From positions 7,422,501 through 7,482,500 of the forward strand of contig NC_092571.1 in the NCBI RefSeq assembly GCF_037975245.1: DNA of 60,000 bases, read 5' to 3'. This document shows positions 11,205 to 23,900 of this stretch, piece after piece. The translations under genes and the position numbers were made by a program. Within the stretch, counting starts at the first letter, position 1. Every line of letters begins with the position of its first letter. Source of the stretch: Apostichopus japonicus (Eukaryota; Echinodermata; Holothuroidea; Aspidochirotida; Stichopodidae). Below the pieces are notes generated by a model. The model ran no database searches. It saw only the letters and a list, made by a program, of their open reading frames with translations, and was not told the DNA's origin.

Positions 11205-12734
11205 ATGTTGAAATCGTATCATGAGAGGGGAGAAGACAATTTTTGTGTGATGTCAGTAGTAGAGGATAATGGTGATGAGACAGAATTGTTGGGAAAGTAC
11301 TTGAAAGTGACTAAAACGAACTCTGAAGTTCTTTGCAATCTTGACAGCAAGTTAGGTCACCTACAGCGGAATGAAAGGGAAGATCTGAAACGGTTAATCT
11401 CTTCGTTTCCAAGTATTCTTAACGATATTCCAGGAAAAACAAGTGTATTGTTCCATGATGTTGATGTTGGGGATGCAAAACCAATAAAACAACACCCATA
11501 TAGACTCAATCCTTCAAAACTATCTGTGGTTAGGAAAGAAATTGAATATATGCTTGAGAACGGGATAATTTCTCCTAGTCATAGCCCTTGGTCTTCACCT
11601 ATATTACTAGTACCCAAGGAAGATGGATCCCAAAGGTTATGCATAGATTATAGGAAAGTAAATTCAGTGACAGTCACCGATTCTCATCCTATACCTCGTC
11701 TCGATGATTGCATCGATCGTATTGGGAATTCAAAATTTGTGAGTAAATATGACTTATTGAAGGGATACTGGCAAGTCCCCTTAACTAAAAGAGCTAAAGA
11801 AATTTCGACTTTTGTGACACCGGATGGTGTATGGGCATGTAATGTAATGCCTTTTGGCATGAAAAATGCACCAAGTACGTTCACCAGTCTCATGAACATA
11901 GTTTGTAAGGGTCTTAAAGGGTGTGGTACCTATATCGATGATGTTATTTTATATTCTGACAGCTGGCAATCTCACATAGAACAAACCAAGGATTTTTTTG
12001 AGAGACTTAAGAGTGCAAACTTAACAATAAATCTAAACAAGAGTGATCTAGGAAAGGCTTCCGTTACGTATCTTGGTCATGTTGTGGGAGGGGGTAAGGT
12101 TTTACCCAAAACAGCTAAGGTTGAAGCAATTTATAAATTTCCAGTTCCTTCAAACAAAAAGGAACTAATGCGTTTTTTGGGAATGACAGGATTTTATAGG
12201 AAATTTTGTCCGAATTTTGCAGATGTGGCCAGTCCACTCACTAGCCTATTAGCAAAGAAAGTTAAATTTTTATGGTCAGAATGTTGTCAGACCGCATTTG
12301 AGAATCTTAAACTCATTCTTATAAGTGAGCCTGTACTTGCGGCTCCAAATTTTAAGATATCATTCAGCATGACTATCGATGCAAGTGACGTCGGAGTCGG
12401 CGCTGTATTATTTCAAGAGGATGACCAAAAAGTGGAACATCCTGTTATTTACTTTTCCAAAAAATTAAATCAAAGTCAACGAAACTATTCTACAATTGAC
12501 AAGGAAGCATTGGCTCTTATTTTATCTGTAGGGCATTTTGAAGTGTATCTTAACGGTCCATATCAAACTGTCGTATATACCGACCACAATCCATTGGTTT
12601 ACATTAATAAGTTTAAGAACAAGAGTGCACGTTTGATGAGATGGAGTATTTTACTCCAAGGGTATGACCTAAAGATAGTTCATATACCTGGAAAGGAAAA
12701 CATATGTGCAGACGCACTCAGCCGTGTCGGTTAA
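11205..12734 (+). CDS. reverse transcriptase-RNase H (3' half of split pol)
   Basis: A 509-codon frame from an ATG that was internal to pol before the insertion; codons in the same frame continue upstream to 11161. It shows the gypsy RT blocks: HPYRLNPSK (primer-grip side), LCIDYRKVNSVT, KYDLLKGYWQVPL, NVMPFGMKNAPSTF, and the catalytic box YIDDVILYSD at about residue 243. RNase H follows, with TIDASDVGVGAVL, STIDKEALAL and YTDHNPLVY, ending at GKENICADALSRVG, a normal gypsy C-terminus. It has no frameshift of its own. In this copy it could be translated only by re-initiation or from another transcript, so it is probably not expressed as part of the polyprotein. Confidence 0.92.
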   Translation: MLKSYHERGEDNFCVMSVVEDNGDETELLGKYLKVTKTNSEVLCNLDSKLGHLQRNEREDLKRLISSFPSILNDIPGKTSVLFHDVDVGDAKPIKQHPYRLNPSKLSVVRKEIEYMLENGIISPSHSPWSSPILLVPKEDGSQRLCIDYRKVNSVTVTDSHPIPRLDDCIDRIGNSKFVSKYDLLKGYWQVPLTKRAKEISTFVTPDGVWACNVMPFGMKNAPSTFTSLMNIVCKGLKGCGTYIDDVILYSDSWQSHIEQTKDFFERLKSANLTINLNKSDLGKASVTYLGHVVGGGKVLPKTAKVEAIYKFPVPSNKKELMRFLGMTGFYRKFCPNFADVASPLTSLLAKKVKFLWSECCQTAFENLKLILISEPVLAAPNFKISFSMTIDASDVGVGAVLFQEDDQKVEHPVIYFSKKLNQSQRNYSTIDKEALALILSVGHFEVYLNGPYQTVVYTDHNPLVYINKFKNKSARLMRWSILLQGYDLKIVHIPGKENICADALSRVG

Positions 12735-12855
12735 TTGTTTATATATGTGAGTGGTTAAAGTGTTTTTAATTTGTGTAATTATCATCACATGCTAAGTGTT
12801 TTCAAGGGAAAAATACTCCCTTTTTGGTTGTATTTTTCCACTTTATGGGGGGGAA
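12735..12855 (+). promoter_or_regulatory. 3' leader and polypurine tract
   Basis: A short untranslated stretch ends in GGGGGGGAA (12847-12855) directly before the 3' LTR. This is the expected primer site for plus-strand DNA synthesis. Confidence 0.85.
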
Positions 12856-13516
12856 TGTTATGATGTAGCATGTTACTTTAAAGGTTAACTACGCTAATTG
12901 ATGTTATGCAATTCTTTAATGGTGTATTATAATGCTAATTTGTAAACGTAAAGCACAATCAGTGCAGTTCTAAGCTACGGTCGAGTAACCTCACCGAATG
13001 CCATATATATTAGTTTTCAAGGAGTGGCTCGGTCTCTTCTCCCAGTGGCACCAACCTGTACGTCACGCCACGTAAAACAACGATGTCTGCATAGCCCTTA
13101 CAAAACCTACCTTTTCCGTTCCGGCCTTTCTCCACCATGCCAACCACGCTGTGTGTGACTTACTCTTAACTCTCTTTTGGATACCATTCTTCTGAACTTA
13201 TTATTTACCTTACCTGGTCCTGTTCTCTATACCGGAGCTGTTATTTATACGAAAAGCGCCTTCCGGAATCTTCCAGACACACCCGCACTACGGTTACAGA
13301 CTACCCTGGGATTTGACACCCCGACGGAGAGCCCAGCGGTAGCGAGGTACCTTGCGTGCGCGCTAAGTTAACTTTAAGTATTAAGGTATGTGTATTTATG
13401 CTAAGTTATATATTTTTGTTACCAAGAGACACGCATTAGATTCTTTTAAAACAAAACCTATCTAACCTACTTTATTGTGTTCGTTTCCCAAACCATAATA
13501 TCTGGACTTCGTAACA
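12856..13516 (+). repeat. 3' LTR
   Basis: 661 bp with no difference from the 5' LTR seen in a line-by-line comparison (constant offset 5940). It is followed by GTAG, the target duplication. Confidence 0.95.
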
Positions 13517-13589
13517 GTAGTTAGCAGTAACTCCAACATCAGGTGATAGGGACTATGATCTAAGACAAATGTTTCTTTAAAGTTATCTA

Positions 13590-13593
<4 letters not shown>

Positions 13594-13648
<55 letters not shown>
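13594..13648. repeat. (TA)n microsatellite
   Basis: About 55 bp of uninterrupted AT dinucleotide repeat, 80 bp downstream of the retrotransposon. Confidence 0.95.
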
Positions 13649-13651
<3 letters not shown>

Positions 13652-14405
13652 TTTGTCCCACCATTTCATTTTAGACTATTCTTATCCTCAATGTTCCTCG
13701 ATTTTTTTTACTTCAAGTTCAAAGTCTACTGCGCTGTCAATATTTACTTTCTGTACAATGTACAAAGTCCATTTCTGCAGGAACCATGTATCAGATCCAG
13801 TTGTTGCCGTTATGTGATTTGTACTTGTATGTAATACTAGTGTAGTAACCACACTAAGTTGCAGTGATCTATGATAACAGTATCAGAGCAACTGGTTAAT
13901 ACTAGAAGATCGGCAATGATGGGCGAAAACTAGCTTTCATGTGTCATTCATCTAAAAAATTATATTTTTTCCAATTTGAATTTGTTGGGTATTACAGGCA
14001 TTGTAGCATTTTCTGAACATTCCCATTCCAACTAGAGTATATCAGAGATGTATATAACCCTCATTCACATTTTCAAACCAGTAAATGCTTTACTAACTGT
14101 ATAAAATAGAAGGTGTGGGTTGCGTAACGAATTGATAGTACATGGACAACTATACACCAACAATTTGTCATCGTATACATTTAACTCAACCATTGACATG
14201 CGTGGTGTTAGGAGCAATGGAATCTATTTATATGGTCTAACCCCGGCCGCCTAAAATAAGGTGGGGTTTGTCCAGGAGGAAGATGCTATGCGGTGGTGTG
14301 TATCTGCTTGGAAAGAATGTACCGGTCTTCGTGTCATTTTCTCCCTTTCGAAGATTTGATTTTATGATTTGCATATTTTCTTTCTTCGATTTTGTTGCAA
14401 TTCAG

Positions 14406-14458
14406 AACTATACAATGCATGACAAAATGGATACTAGCACAGCTTCTAGGCTGAATAT
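14406..14458 (+). CDS. candidate first coding exon
   Basis: Preceded by a pyrimidine-rich acceptor (GCAATTCAG) and followed by a strong donor (AAT AT|GTAAGT). The ATG at 14415 opens [14 protein letters not shown] and leaves two bases of a codon, which fit the one-base entry phase of the 15061 exon. A short upstream stretch (14276-14330) with GGVYLLGKNVPVF resembles [13 protein letters not shown] of the next exon and may be a remnant of a duplicated propeller exon. Confidence 0.5.
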
Positions 14459-14896
14459 GTAAGTGTTATAAAGGATTCCATCTCTGCTGTTTACTTTAAA
14501 CAATGTTGTGCGGAAAAATCATTACCCTAACATGGATATGGAGGTATCACAGGAAAAAAAACCTAAAAGAAAATCACACAATTTTTGTGCACAATTAGGC
14601 AAATGGCATGATCTTAAAACAATAGAGAAGAGTAGTGTTTTATGTGAATAGTTGTCGGCCTACGTAAATATTTACGTACATGCACTTTTGGGGGGGGGGG
14701 CGCGGAGGAGGGCCACTGAAATATCCAGAAAACTTTGGTCAATTATTTGATTGTTTGTGTTGTAGGCTACCTAAAAAAATACAGACAACAATAATCATTG
14801 GTTTTGTTAGAGTTAGGTCCTGGTTGTGCCCCTTTTGTTCATATTGGGTTAAGGTGTACGGAAAATATATATATATATATACATATACACACACAC

Positions 14897-14962
<66 letters not shown>

Positions 14963-17900
14963 GTATATATATACATATATATATATATGTATATATGAAT
15001 ATGACGCAATTCCTACAACTAAATTTTTAACTAACTTTTGCCTTTTATATAATTATGCAGCACACATGTACAATGCGCAAAGATGGCCAGATTTTCTGTA
15101 CAGGATGGCTGTATCATCTTTGACATGGACGTTGTGGATAAGGGTCATTTGGCTGTGGCTGGATACAAGCAATGCACACGCAATACCTTCATCGACCTGT
15201 TTAACTTAGATATAGAAACAAAAAAACGAAAAAGCCTTATTAAAGGAATCGAAGCCATATTATTCAAAGGAGTTTACCTCTTTGGGTGCAAATCACCGGT
15301 GTTTTTGCTTTCTGACTGATGTTTCGTTTGTGACATGTTGCAAAGATAAAATAGAAACATACAGTACAGAAATTAACAATGGTGGTCTGGTGAAAGAACA
15401 ATATTTTGAAGGTGAAGCTTTGAGTATGGCATTGAGAGATGGGAGTGTTTATGTTGGTTTATCAAGATCAAGTGATGTGATTGTCTTTGATTTAGACTTG
15501 AATCAAGTTAAGAGGATCGTGGTTGCTGGGTTTAGTAGCTTAGAGTGTCCTTGGGACATACTAGCTAGGAATGACACGTTGTTCGTGTGTACATTTTGGT
15601 CATGGAGAATTGTTGTATATGATAGCAAGAGCAGTGGGTTTTGGCAGCTCCCTGATAGTAAAGATAGTATAGCACATGACTGCACTACGCCAAGTAACCA
15701 GCATTATGCAGCTTGTAGTATAGCATTCAGTGTACAGAATAGCTTACTATTTATATTACGGGTTGGCTCTGGTAACAGTTTTGTTGAGATCTATCTTTTC
15801 CCTAGTGATCTTTATACTCGCGACGAGGGTGAAATAGCTCCCTTTGGCTATACTTTCTGTGCTGCATTCAATGTTCCCGTTGATTCCATTAGAATCAGGT
15901 TCAACGAAACCGTCAATAGTTTGTTTGTGGTGACTCAGAAGAGTGGAGAGGTGTTTGAATATGACATAGTAAGTATCAACGAATATAGGCCAGAAACCAC
16001 GTGAACGTAAATTTTTGCGTTTATATCATGATGAAAAACTATTGTCAAACCAGATATAAGTCAATGAAAAATCATAACTACAGTGCAGTAGTGTACAGCA
16101 CTATACAACCGCAAAGTTGTATACCCTTTCCTTGTACCTTACAAACCAATTGACTCATTTACAGACAACTTTAAAACTTTGTAATGTGACATCATTGCTC
16201 ACCAACAGTAAAATTTAAGTAGACTACGTGACAAACTTATATTACAAATTGTTAAACTGTGATTATGGTCTAGTCAGTTCCATATAGAAAAATCATTTAA
16301 ATGGAAGGCACTTTTTATAATTCTGTGGCGAAGACACCCAAATAACGGTGAAAATCAAATTGTCCTGAAAAGAGCATGAAAGTAACATATGTTATCACCA
16401 TATTTTTGACAATTGAGTAATTGTGTAGGCCTACATCCGTGCCCTACCGTTAAGACATACTACGGCGTAAGCATCAATTATCATCATTCTCTAGTCTATG
16501 TTCTTCGGTCCTTTTAGATCGGAAAATGTGCATCAATTCATTGTTTTGGTAGCTATAAATACACACTTATATTTACAAACTTGATTTATTATTCAATGCA
16601 AAAAAGTGCAAAATTTTAACTACAACACAGTTACAAAACTGGATGTCCTCGTCCCTTGTTTATTTAGTCAAACAGTTTAATTCGCATTTCCTTCTTGCAT
16701 TTCGGTAAACATTGTCGACTCAGACAGTAAGGAATATCACATAATGAATCATCGATAGGACCAACATTTAGGTATAGCCTTCATTTTTATATATTTTACC
16801 CTGTTAAGAAATTAATAATTGTTCACAAAATGGTTTTAAAATGGGGGAAATGGGTACAAAGATGATTTGTCTGTTGGGCCATTTTTTTTTTCAAGTAAGC
16901 AGTAGATAGCTTTATTCTAACTTAAGTTTTGCATGCAGAAAGGATGCGTCTTGGATTTGAAATTTGACTTTTCAACTAAATTACTGATGGGGTGGGCTGT
17001 AGGCGGTGGGTTCCAAAGTTTAAAGTGAAGCTTATTAGTCGACTCGTTCAAAGACGCATGCTTCTTGACCAAACAAACTTGTTGCATTTATCAACAATCA
17101 TTTAACACGTTAATATTCAAGTTCTTTATGTTTTTATTTATACAGTACGAGATTACTAAGGATTTTAATCCAGACTTAGAGTACAAGATTAAAGATCACG
17201 CAGTGGAGTTCTTTGCGTTGTCACAACTGTACTCTGTAAATAATAAGGAACAAATAACATACCAGAATAGCAGACATAAAATATTTGGTTTCTAGACAAT
17301 ATTGCTAAGCCAGCCCAGCATAAACCATTTTCAAGCATCCTATGGTTAAATTGTTGTTTCGAAAGTTGTGTAAAGATTTTTTTCGTAGCCGATAAAAGAG
17401 CTAAATGTTATGCCTAAATCTTTACTCTGCAGTTAGCTTCATAGCTAGCACTGTATGTGCTAGTAAATGTATTGTAGATATAGTTAGGTAATTAAGCAGG
17501 AAAAAACGACAGCATTAAATAAAATAACATAGACCATAAACATTGTGGTCAGATACAATTAGTATTATATCATATATATATATAGTAATTAGTGGTCAGA
17601 TATAATTAGCCGTCAGGTGAAGCTTTTTGCTATCCGAAATCATTTTAAGAACGAAGAGATTTGTACACAACTTCAAATACCAATTCCACATTGTGGTAAT
17701 CAAGCTACATTTTTCTTAGGGAAGGATGTTCGAGAGTATTCCAGACGTGAACTATCAGGCACAATTTCCAGGAGAGACTTTACCTGCGCCCTCTCATGGT
17801 TTATACGTAAGTACATAAAGGGAGAATATTGATATCATTTCGGCTTTACCTGATAGTGAAATACTGCATTAATATTAGAGTTCTGAAAAAGCACACATTT

Positions 17901-20900
17901 AAATTGATTTCGTGATTCTACAAGGTAAGCAATGATCAATTCCTTTCACTAAAGTTTAGTCACACAAACGTTGTGTGATTTATAGTTTTGAGTGAATACT
18001 GTTGTATAATCTGTAGAAAGAAACTACTTCTTCGTGAGAGACCCCTCAAAAGTAATACCGAAGAATGGAGAACAACCAAATGAAAAGAGTTCTGGATAAC
18101 ACAACCGGGGAAAACTCTGCTTAAGTTTACCTCGTATAATATAGCGGATCACTACTACAGCACAGACAGACCGTCACTAGTGTCCTATTTAACATGTATT
18201 TTCTACTAAACTGATAATGCGAAAATCCTACCGACTTTACATTCTTTGATGCAGACGTTAGCTACTAATAAACAGTCTTATATACTGTCTCTGTGGATGG
18301 GCAACCTTTAAGAAGTTGTATGATTGTTGATGTTTCAGCATTTCATTGTAAGGCATATCACTGTGACCCTTCCGTCTTATCTTTGCGCGGATTGTGAAAA
18401 TTGTTTACCATAGTGGTGTGTGTGTGCTAGACTAGTTAGTCCAGACACAGTGCTATACTCTCATCTAAAGGGCACTAGTTTCTCAAAGTGGCATAGTTCG
18501 GGTGTCCCATTCATTTTGGTATATGTAAGCGTAGTTTCACCGGAAGGACTATAGCATATAATGATACAGTATAATTCGTCACGTGTATTCTTTGTTTCTA
18601 TCTTCCTCCCTTTTTAATATTTATGCAGTATAAAATGATACAACATGAAATGAGACTTCACTTTGTGAGTAATAAGGAATGAATAACCTTTCAGAATTGC
18701 AAGCATAACACATGTAGTTTCTAGACAATATTACCAAGCCGGCCCAGCATAAACCATTTACAAGCATGCTATGGTTAAATTGTTGTTTCGAAAGTGGTGT
18801 TAAGTTATCTTTCGTAGCCGGTAATAGAGCTAAATGTTATGCCAAAATGTTTACCCTTCAGTTAGTTTCATAGCTAGCACTGTATGTGCTAGTAGATGTA
18901 TTGTAGATATAGTGAGGTAATTAAACAGGAATAAACGACAGCATTACATAAAATAACATAGACCATAAACATTGTGGTCAGATACAATAAGTTTTATTTC
19001 ATATCATATAGATGTTTATTAGTGGTCAGATACAATTAGTCGTGAGGTGTAGCTTTTTGCTATCTGACATCATTTTAAGAACTGAAAGACTTGTACACAA
19101 ATATCAAATACCAATTCCACATTGTGGTAATCAAGCTTTTATTTTTTATTTAGGGAAGGATGCTCGAAGGTATTCAAGACGTACACTATCAGGAAAAAAA
19201 TCAGGAAAAGTCCTTATCTGCGCCATCTCATGATCACTACGTAAGTAAATAAAGGGAGAATATTGATATAATTTCGTGTTTACCTGATAGTAAATACTAC
19301 CTTACTATTAGAGGGCTGAATAAGCATTCATGAAAAAGTTGCTTTCGTGATTCTACAAGGTAAGCAATGGTCAATTCCGTTCACAAACGTTAAGCCACTC
19401 AAACGTTGTTCGAATTACAGGTAACCAGTTCAGAGTTAGTTTGTTGTACAATCTGTATGAAGAAATACTTCATCGTAAGAAACCTCTAAGAAGTTATACC
19501 ACAGAATAGAAAACAAAGAAATGAACAGAACCCTGGATAACACAACCGGAGCAAACGCGGCTTAAGTTTCTCTTAGATATTATAGCGGATTAATACTACA
19601 GCACAGAACAGTCCGGATCTGTCACGAAGGATAAAACAGGAAGCATCTGTTCTTGTCATTAAACAGAAACAAGCTTATTAGGAAACTGGCAAAATGCACG
19701 TGAGATTATCGAATCTCTTGCCCAAAATTACAACGAGTGAAACAAAGCATGCGTATTGGCTCATAAACAATACCATTTCACTACAGCATGAGCCAACAAT
19801 TTTAAGTGGTGTGGCCTTTTCTCTCTAACGTTCCCTTAAAACGCCATACAAAATATTTAAATTGTGTGAAATATTACGTATTAGCTAGAAATGTATGATT
19901 TAAAAGTTATCAGTGATTCTTACATGAAACGAAACCACTTTATAAATAGAGATAGTGGTCAGATTGCGAGTACTGTAGGCAGTATTGTTTATATAGTCTA
20001 ACAGTTTAAATTCGGATTTCCTTCTTGTATTTTGGTAAACATTGTTGGTTCGGACAGGAAGGAATATCACATAATCATCGATAGGACCAACGTTTAGGTA
20101 GAGCCGTCATTTTTATATATTTTACCCTGTTAAGAAATGAATAACTGTGCACAAAATGGTTTAAAAATGGGGACAAGGGGCCGTACTTAGATGATTTGTC
20201 TATTGGGCCATTTTGTTTTAAAGTAATCAGTTGATAGCGTTATACGAGCTTACATTTTGCATGCAGAAAGGATGCGTCTTGGATTTGAATTTTGACGTAT
20301 CAACCAGATTACTTATGGGGTGGGCTGTAGGCGATGGGTTTCAAAGTATACTCTCTTTTAAAGGGCACTATTTTCACAAAGTGGCATAGTTCGGGTGTCT
20401 TTCTGACATTTCTCTTCCAGTTTGGTATATATAAGCCTAGTTTCATCGGAAGGAGTGTGTAGTATATAATGATACAATATAATTCGTCACGTGTATTCTT
20501 TGTTTCTATCATCCTTTATTTTTGAGAAATGAATACTTTGGCACAACTATGAACCACTAGCATGCTACACTTTAGTAATCCATCTATTCATCTTAATATT
20601 TATGTAGTATAAAATGATACAAAATTAAATTGCAAGCATAAAATATGTAGTTTGAAGACAATATTACCAAGCCAGCCCAGCATAAACGATTTACAAGCAT
20701 GCTATGGTTAAATTGTTGTTTCGAAAGTGGTGTTAAGTTATTTTTGGTAGCCGGTAAAAGAGCTAAATAAATGTAATGCCTAAATTCTCACTCTGCAGTT
20801 AGTTTCATAGCTAGCACTGTATGTGCTAGTAGATGTATTGTAGATATAGTGAGGTAATTAAACAGGAATAAACGACAGCATTACATAAAATAACATAGAC

Positions 20901-23900
20901 CATAAACATTGTGGTCAGATACAATAAGTTTTATATCATATCATATAGATGTTTATTAGCGGTCAGATACAATTAGTCGTGAGGTGTAGCTTTTTGCTAT
21001 CTGACATCATTTTAAGAACTGAAAGACTTGTACACAAATATCAAATACCAATTCCACATTGTGGTAATCAAGCTTTTATTTCTTATTTAGAGAAGGATGC
21101 TCGAGGGTATTCAAGACGTACACTATCAGGCAAATGTAGCCGGTCAAAAACGCAGTGACGAGGCTTAAATATATTTTTAGGTTTGGGAAGATTACAAGTG
21201 GCACCTCCAAACCAGGGTAGGGCCGATTTATTCTGAGATCGTGGGGACAACTTAAAAAGGCGGAATGCTCACACAAAAACAAACAAATAAAGGTAAAGTG
21301 GTGTGTTTACGATGCACATGGACGTTGTATTAATATCAATGGGGTTACTTTAACTTAATGTGAAATTATATGAATGGGTGTAACTTACATATCTCGGAAC
21401 TCTTACTTCTTATAACGACTCCACTGAACTTAATGGAAAAATAATACTTTATCAGTCCCAACGAAAATAATAACAAAATCGCGGCGCGGGTCGACCGAAT
21501 ACAATTTGAGAACGAAATTGTCTCCTTGGGAAACTTCTAGGGCGGTTCACTTAGTTGGGGACGTCTCTGGATTGGGTGGTTCTCTGGACAGCTCGCTACT
21601 CGGGGAAATAACCTCTTGGGGCGTCTCAGCTTGGGGCGTCTCTAGGAGAAACTGTTCATCACTCGGGTTGGGTCATCGCAGGGGTTCACTTCCGGATCCA
21701 AACATTGGATTTAAATGGGAATTTATAGTTCAGTTACATCACAACAGAAAATTATATCGTTGCCAGATATTAGTACAGGATGAAATAAAGTTCCGCCTCC
21801 ATTGGTACAGCTCCGGGTGATAAACTTTTATTAAATATGAAATTTCCTTGTAAAACAGTTCCAGGTTTTTACTAAAATAGAATATCCATTTGTAGAACAA
21901 GCTCCAGGTATTCACTAAACTTCTATAAAAACTCCATGGGTAAATAGCTTCAATTAAGTGTCCATTTAACTTCTAATTAATTTAATACTGGTCGTCTACT
22001 CTATTACTGGTGAAGTTAGTCTAAGAAAATAATTATGATCTCGTGCCCAACCATTTCAAATTTAATCCTTCCCCTCTTCTCCTCTAACTATTACAAACTT
22101 AATCCTTCCACTCTTCTCCTCTAACTACTGTACCTACTGTAAACTTAACTCGGCATCAGTGTCTTATCTTAATTTCCCCCTACCATGCTACCTTATTCAC
22201 TCCATCCCATAATAATAAGAATACATCCCATAATAATAAGAATTCATCCCATAATAATAGTACAAGGCAACTCACACATGACCACCTTAAACCAATTAAA
22301 CACAAAGCTTGGTTCATTGAATATTCATGATTTAGTCTTTGTCTCAACTTTCCCCCCTCCTACTCTAGACCAGCTTGCCCTCCACTTCCTGGTATCTGAG
22401 GTCCAGTGACCAACCAGCTGTCAATTAATACTTAATACATAATTTACCAGACACATTACTTAATTTATGGTGTCCTTTGGTACATTTAAAATAATCATCT
22501 ATCACCAAAACATTCCTATCTAACCAAACAAAAGTTATAAAATTGTCTATTCAACCCACGGTTCTGAAAAGGATAGACTCTTGGAGCCACTCATATATTC
22601 CTAGAAAATAGGACCACGCAAAACAATTACTTAGCTTAAGAAAAAGACAGGTCACACAAGGCCACCCGACCACTAACTGTTGCCATGTAGTAGTTAGCAA
22701 TAAAAGTGAAAATTAAGGGAACTCATAAATCTACCAAGTAAAGGTTATTCATTGTCAAATGAATAAAAACAAACAAACAAAAGAAAATGATCAAATGAAT
22801 AAAAACAAAGATAAGAAAATGAAAGAAAATGATTAAATGGATAGAAACAAAAGGTGGAAAATAAAAGAAAATGATAACTATACAAAACATTAACCAGGTT
22901 ATGCTCTGGTTACACAAACATTCAGGAAAAGGCTTTATCTGCGCCCTCTCATGATCACTACGTAAGTAAATAAAGGGAAAAAAATTGATATAATTGCGTG
23001 TTTACCTGATAGTGAATACTGCATTACTACTAGAGGGCTGAATAAGCATTCATGAAAAAGTTGCTTTCGTGATTCTGCAAGGTAAGCAATGGTCAATTCC
23101 GTTCACAAACGTTAAGCCACACAAACGTTGTTCGAATTACAGGTAACTAGTTCAGAGTGAGTATTGTTGTACAATCTGTATAAAGAAAATACTTCATCGT
23201 AAGAAACCTCTTAGAAGTAATACCACAGAATGGAGAACAATTATTTGAAAAGAACCCTGGATAACACAACCGGAACAAATGCTGCTTAAGTTTCTCTTAG
23301 ATATTATAGCGGATTTCTGCTACAGCACAGAACAGTCCAAAACTAGTGTCCTGCTTAACACTTACTTTCTACCAAACTGCTAATGCAAAAGTCATACCTG
23401 ACTTTATATTCTTTGATGCAGAAGTTAGCTACTTAGACTCTTATATACTGTATTTGTGGATGGACAACCTTAAAAGTTGTATGACTGTTGATGTTGTTGC
23501 CATTTCATTATACGTAATCTGAATATGACGCTTCCGTCTTGACCTTGCGCGGATTTTGATAATTGTTTTACCATAGAGGTGTGTATGTAAGACTAGTTAG
23601 CCCAGACACATTAACTAATAAAGCCTCTTCTGAAGGGCAAGTATGTCTCATAGAATAGTTCGGGTGTCTCTCCGACATCCCCCCCCCCCAGTTTGGTGTA
23701 TGTAAGCCTGGTTTGATCGGTAGGAATATAACATATAACGATAGAATTTAGTGCGCCACGTATATTCTTTGTTTCTATCTTTCAATATTTCAATCATAAG
23801 GTCCCGAGTTCGAGTCACTCCAAGATTCATGAATGTCGCCCAGTTACAGAGTTGTTGACAATTCATAATCATGAACGTTCAAATATAAATCTAAGAGACT

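Larger units (their letters stand above)
6916..13516 (+). mobile_element. full-length Gmr1-like Ty3/gypsy LTR retrotransposon
   Basis: Two 661-bp direct LTRs (6916-7576, 12856-13516) bound gag-protease-integrase and reverse transcriptase-RNase H frames. GTAG at 6912-6915 and 13517-13520 is a 4-bp target duplication. An 18-bp primer-binding site follows the left LTR and a G-rich polypurine tract precedes the right one. Integrase lies upstream of reverse transcriptase; among Ty3/gypsy elements this Ty1/copia-like order is the hallmark of the deuterostome Gmr1 group (established knowledge). The LTRs showed no difference when compared line by line, so insertion is recent. Coding is broken only by the 349-bp inverted fragment at 10811-11159, which adds 353 bp (insert plus 4-bp duplication) and shifts frame. 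Confidence 0.93.
21091..22961 (+). pseudogene. 87-nt mini-exon, copy 3, split by solo LTR
   Basis: Exon bases 21091-21134 (44 nt) and 22919-22961 (43 nt) sum to 87 nt, the length of copies 1 and 2, with the acceptor TTATTTAG and donor CACTAC|GTAAGT intact. It starts [13 protein letters not shown] and ends LSAPSHDHY. The 1780-bp LTR and its duplicated CAAA lie between. The exon was therefore open and spliceable until the insertion. Confidence 0.7.
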
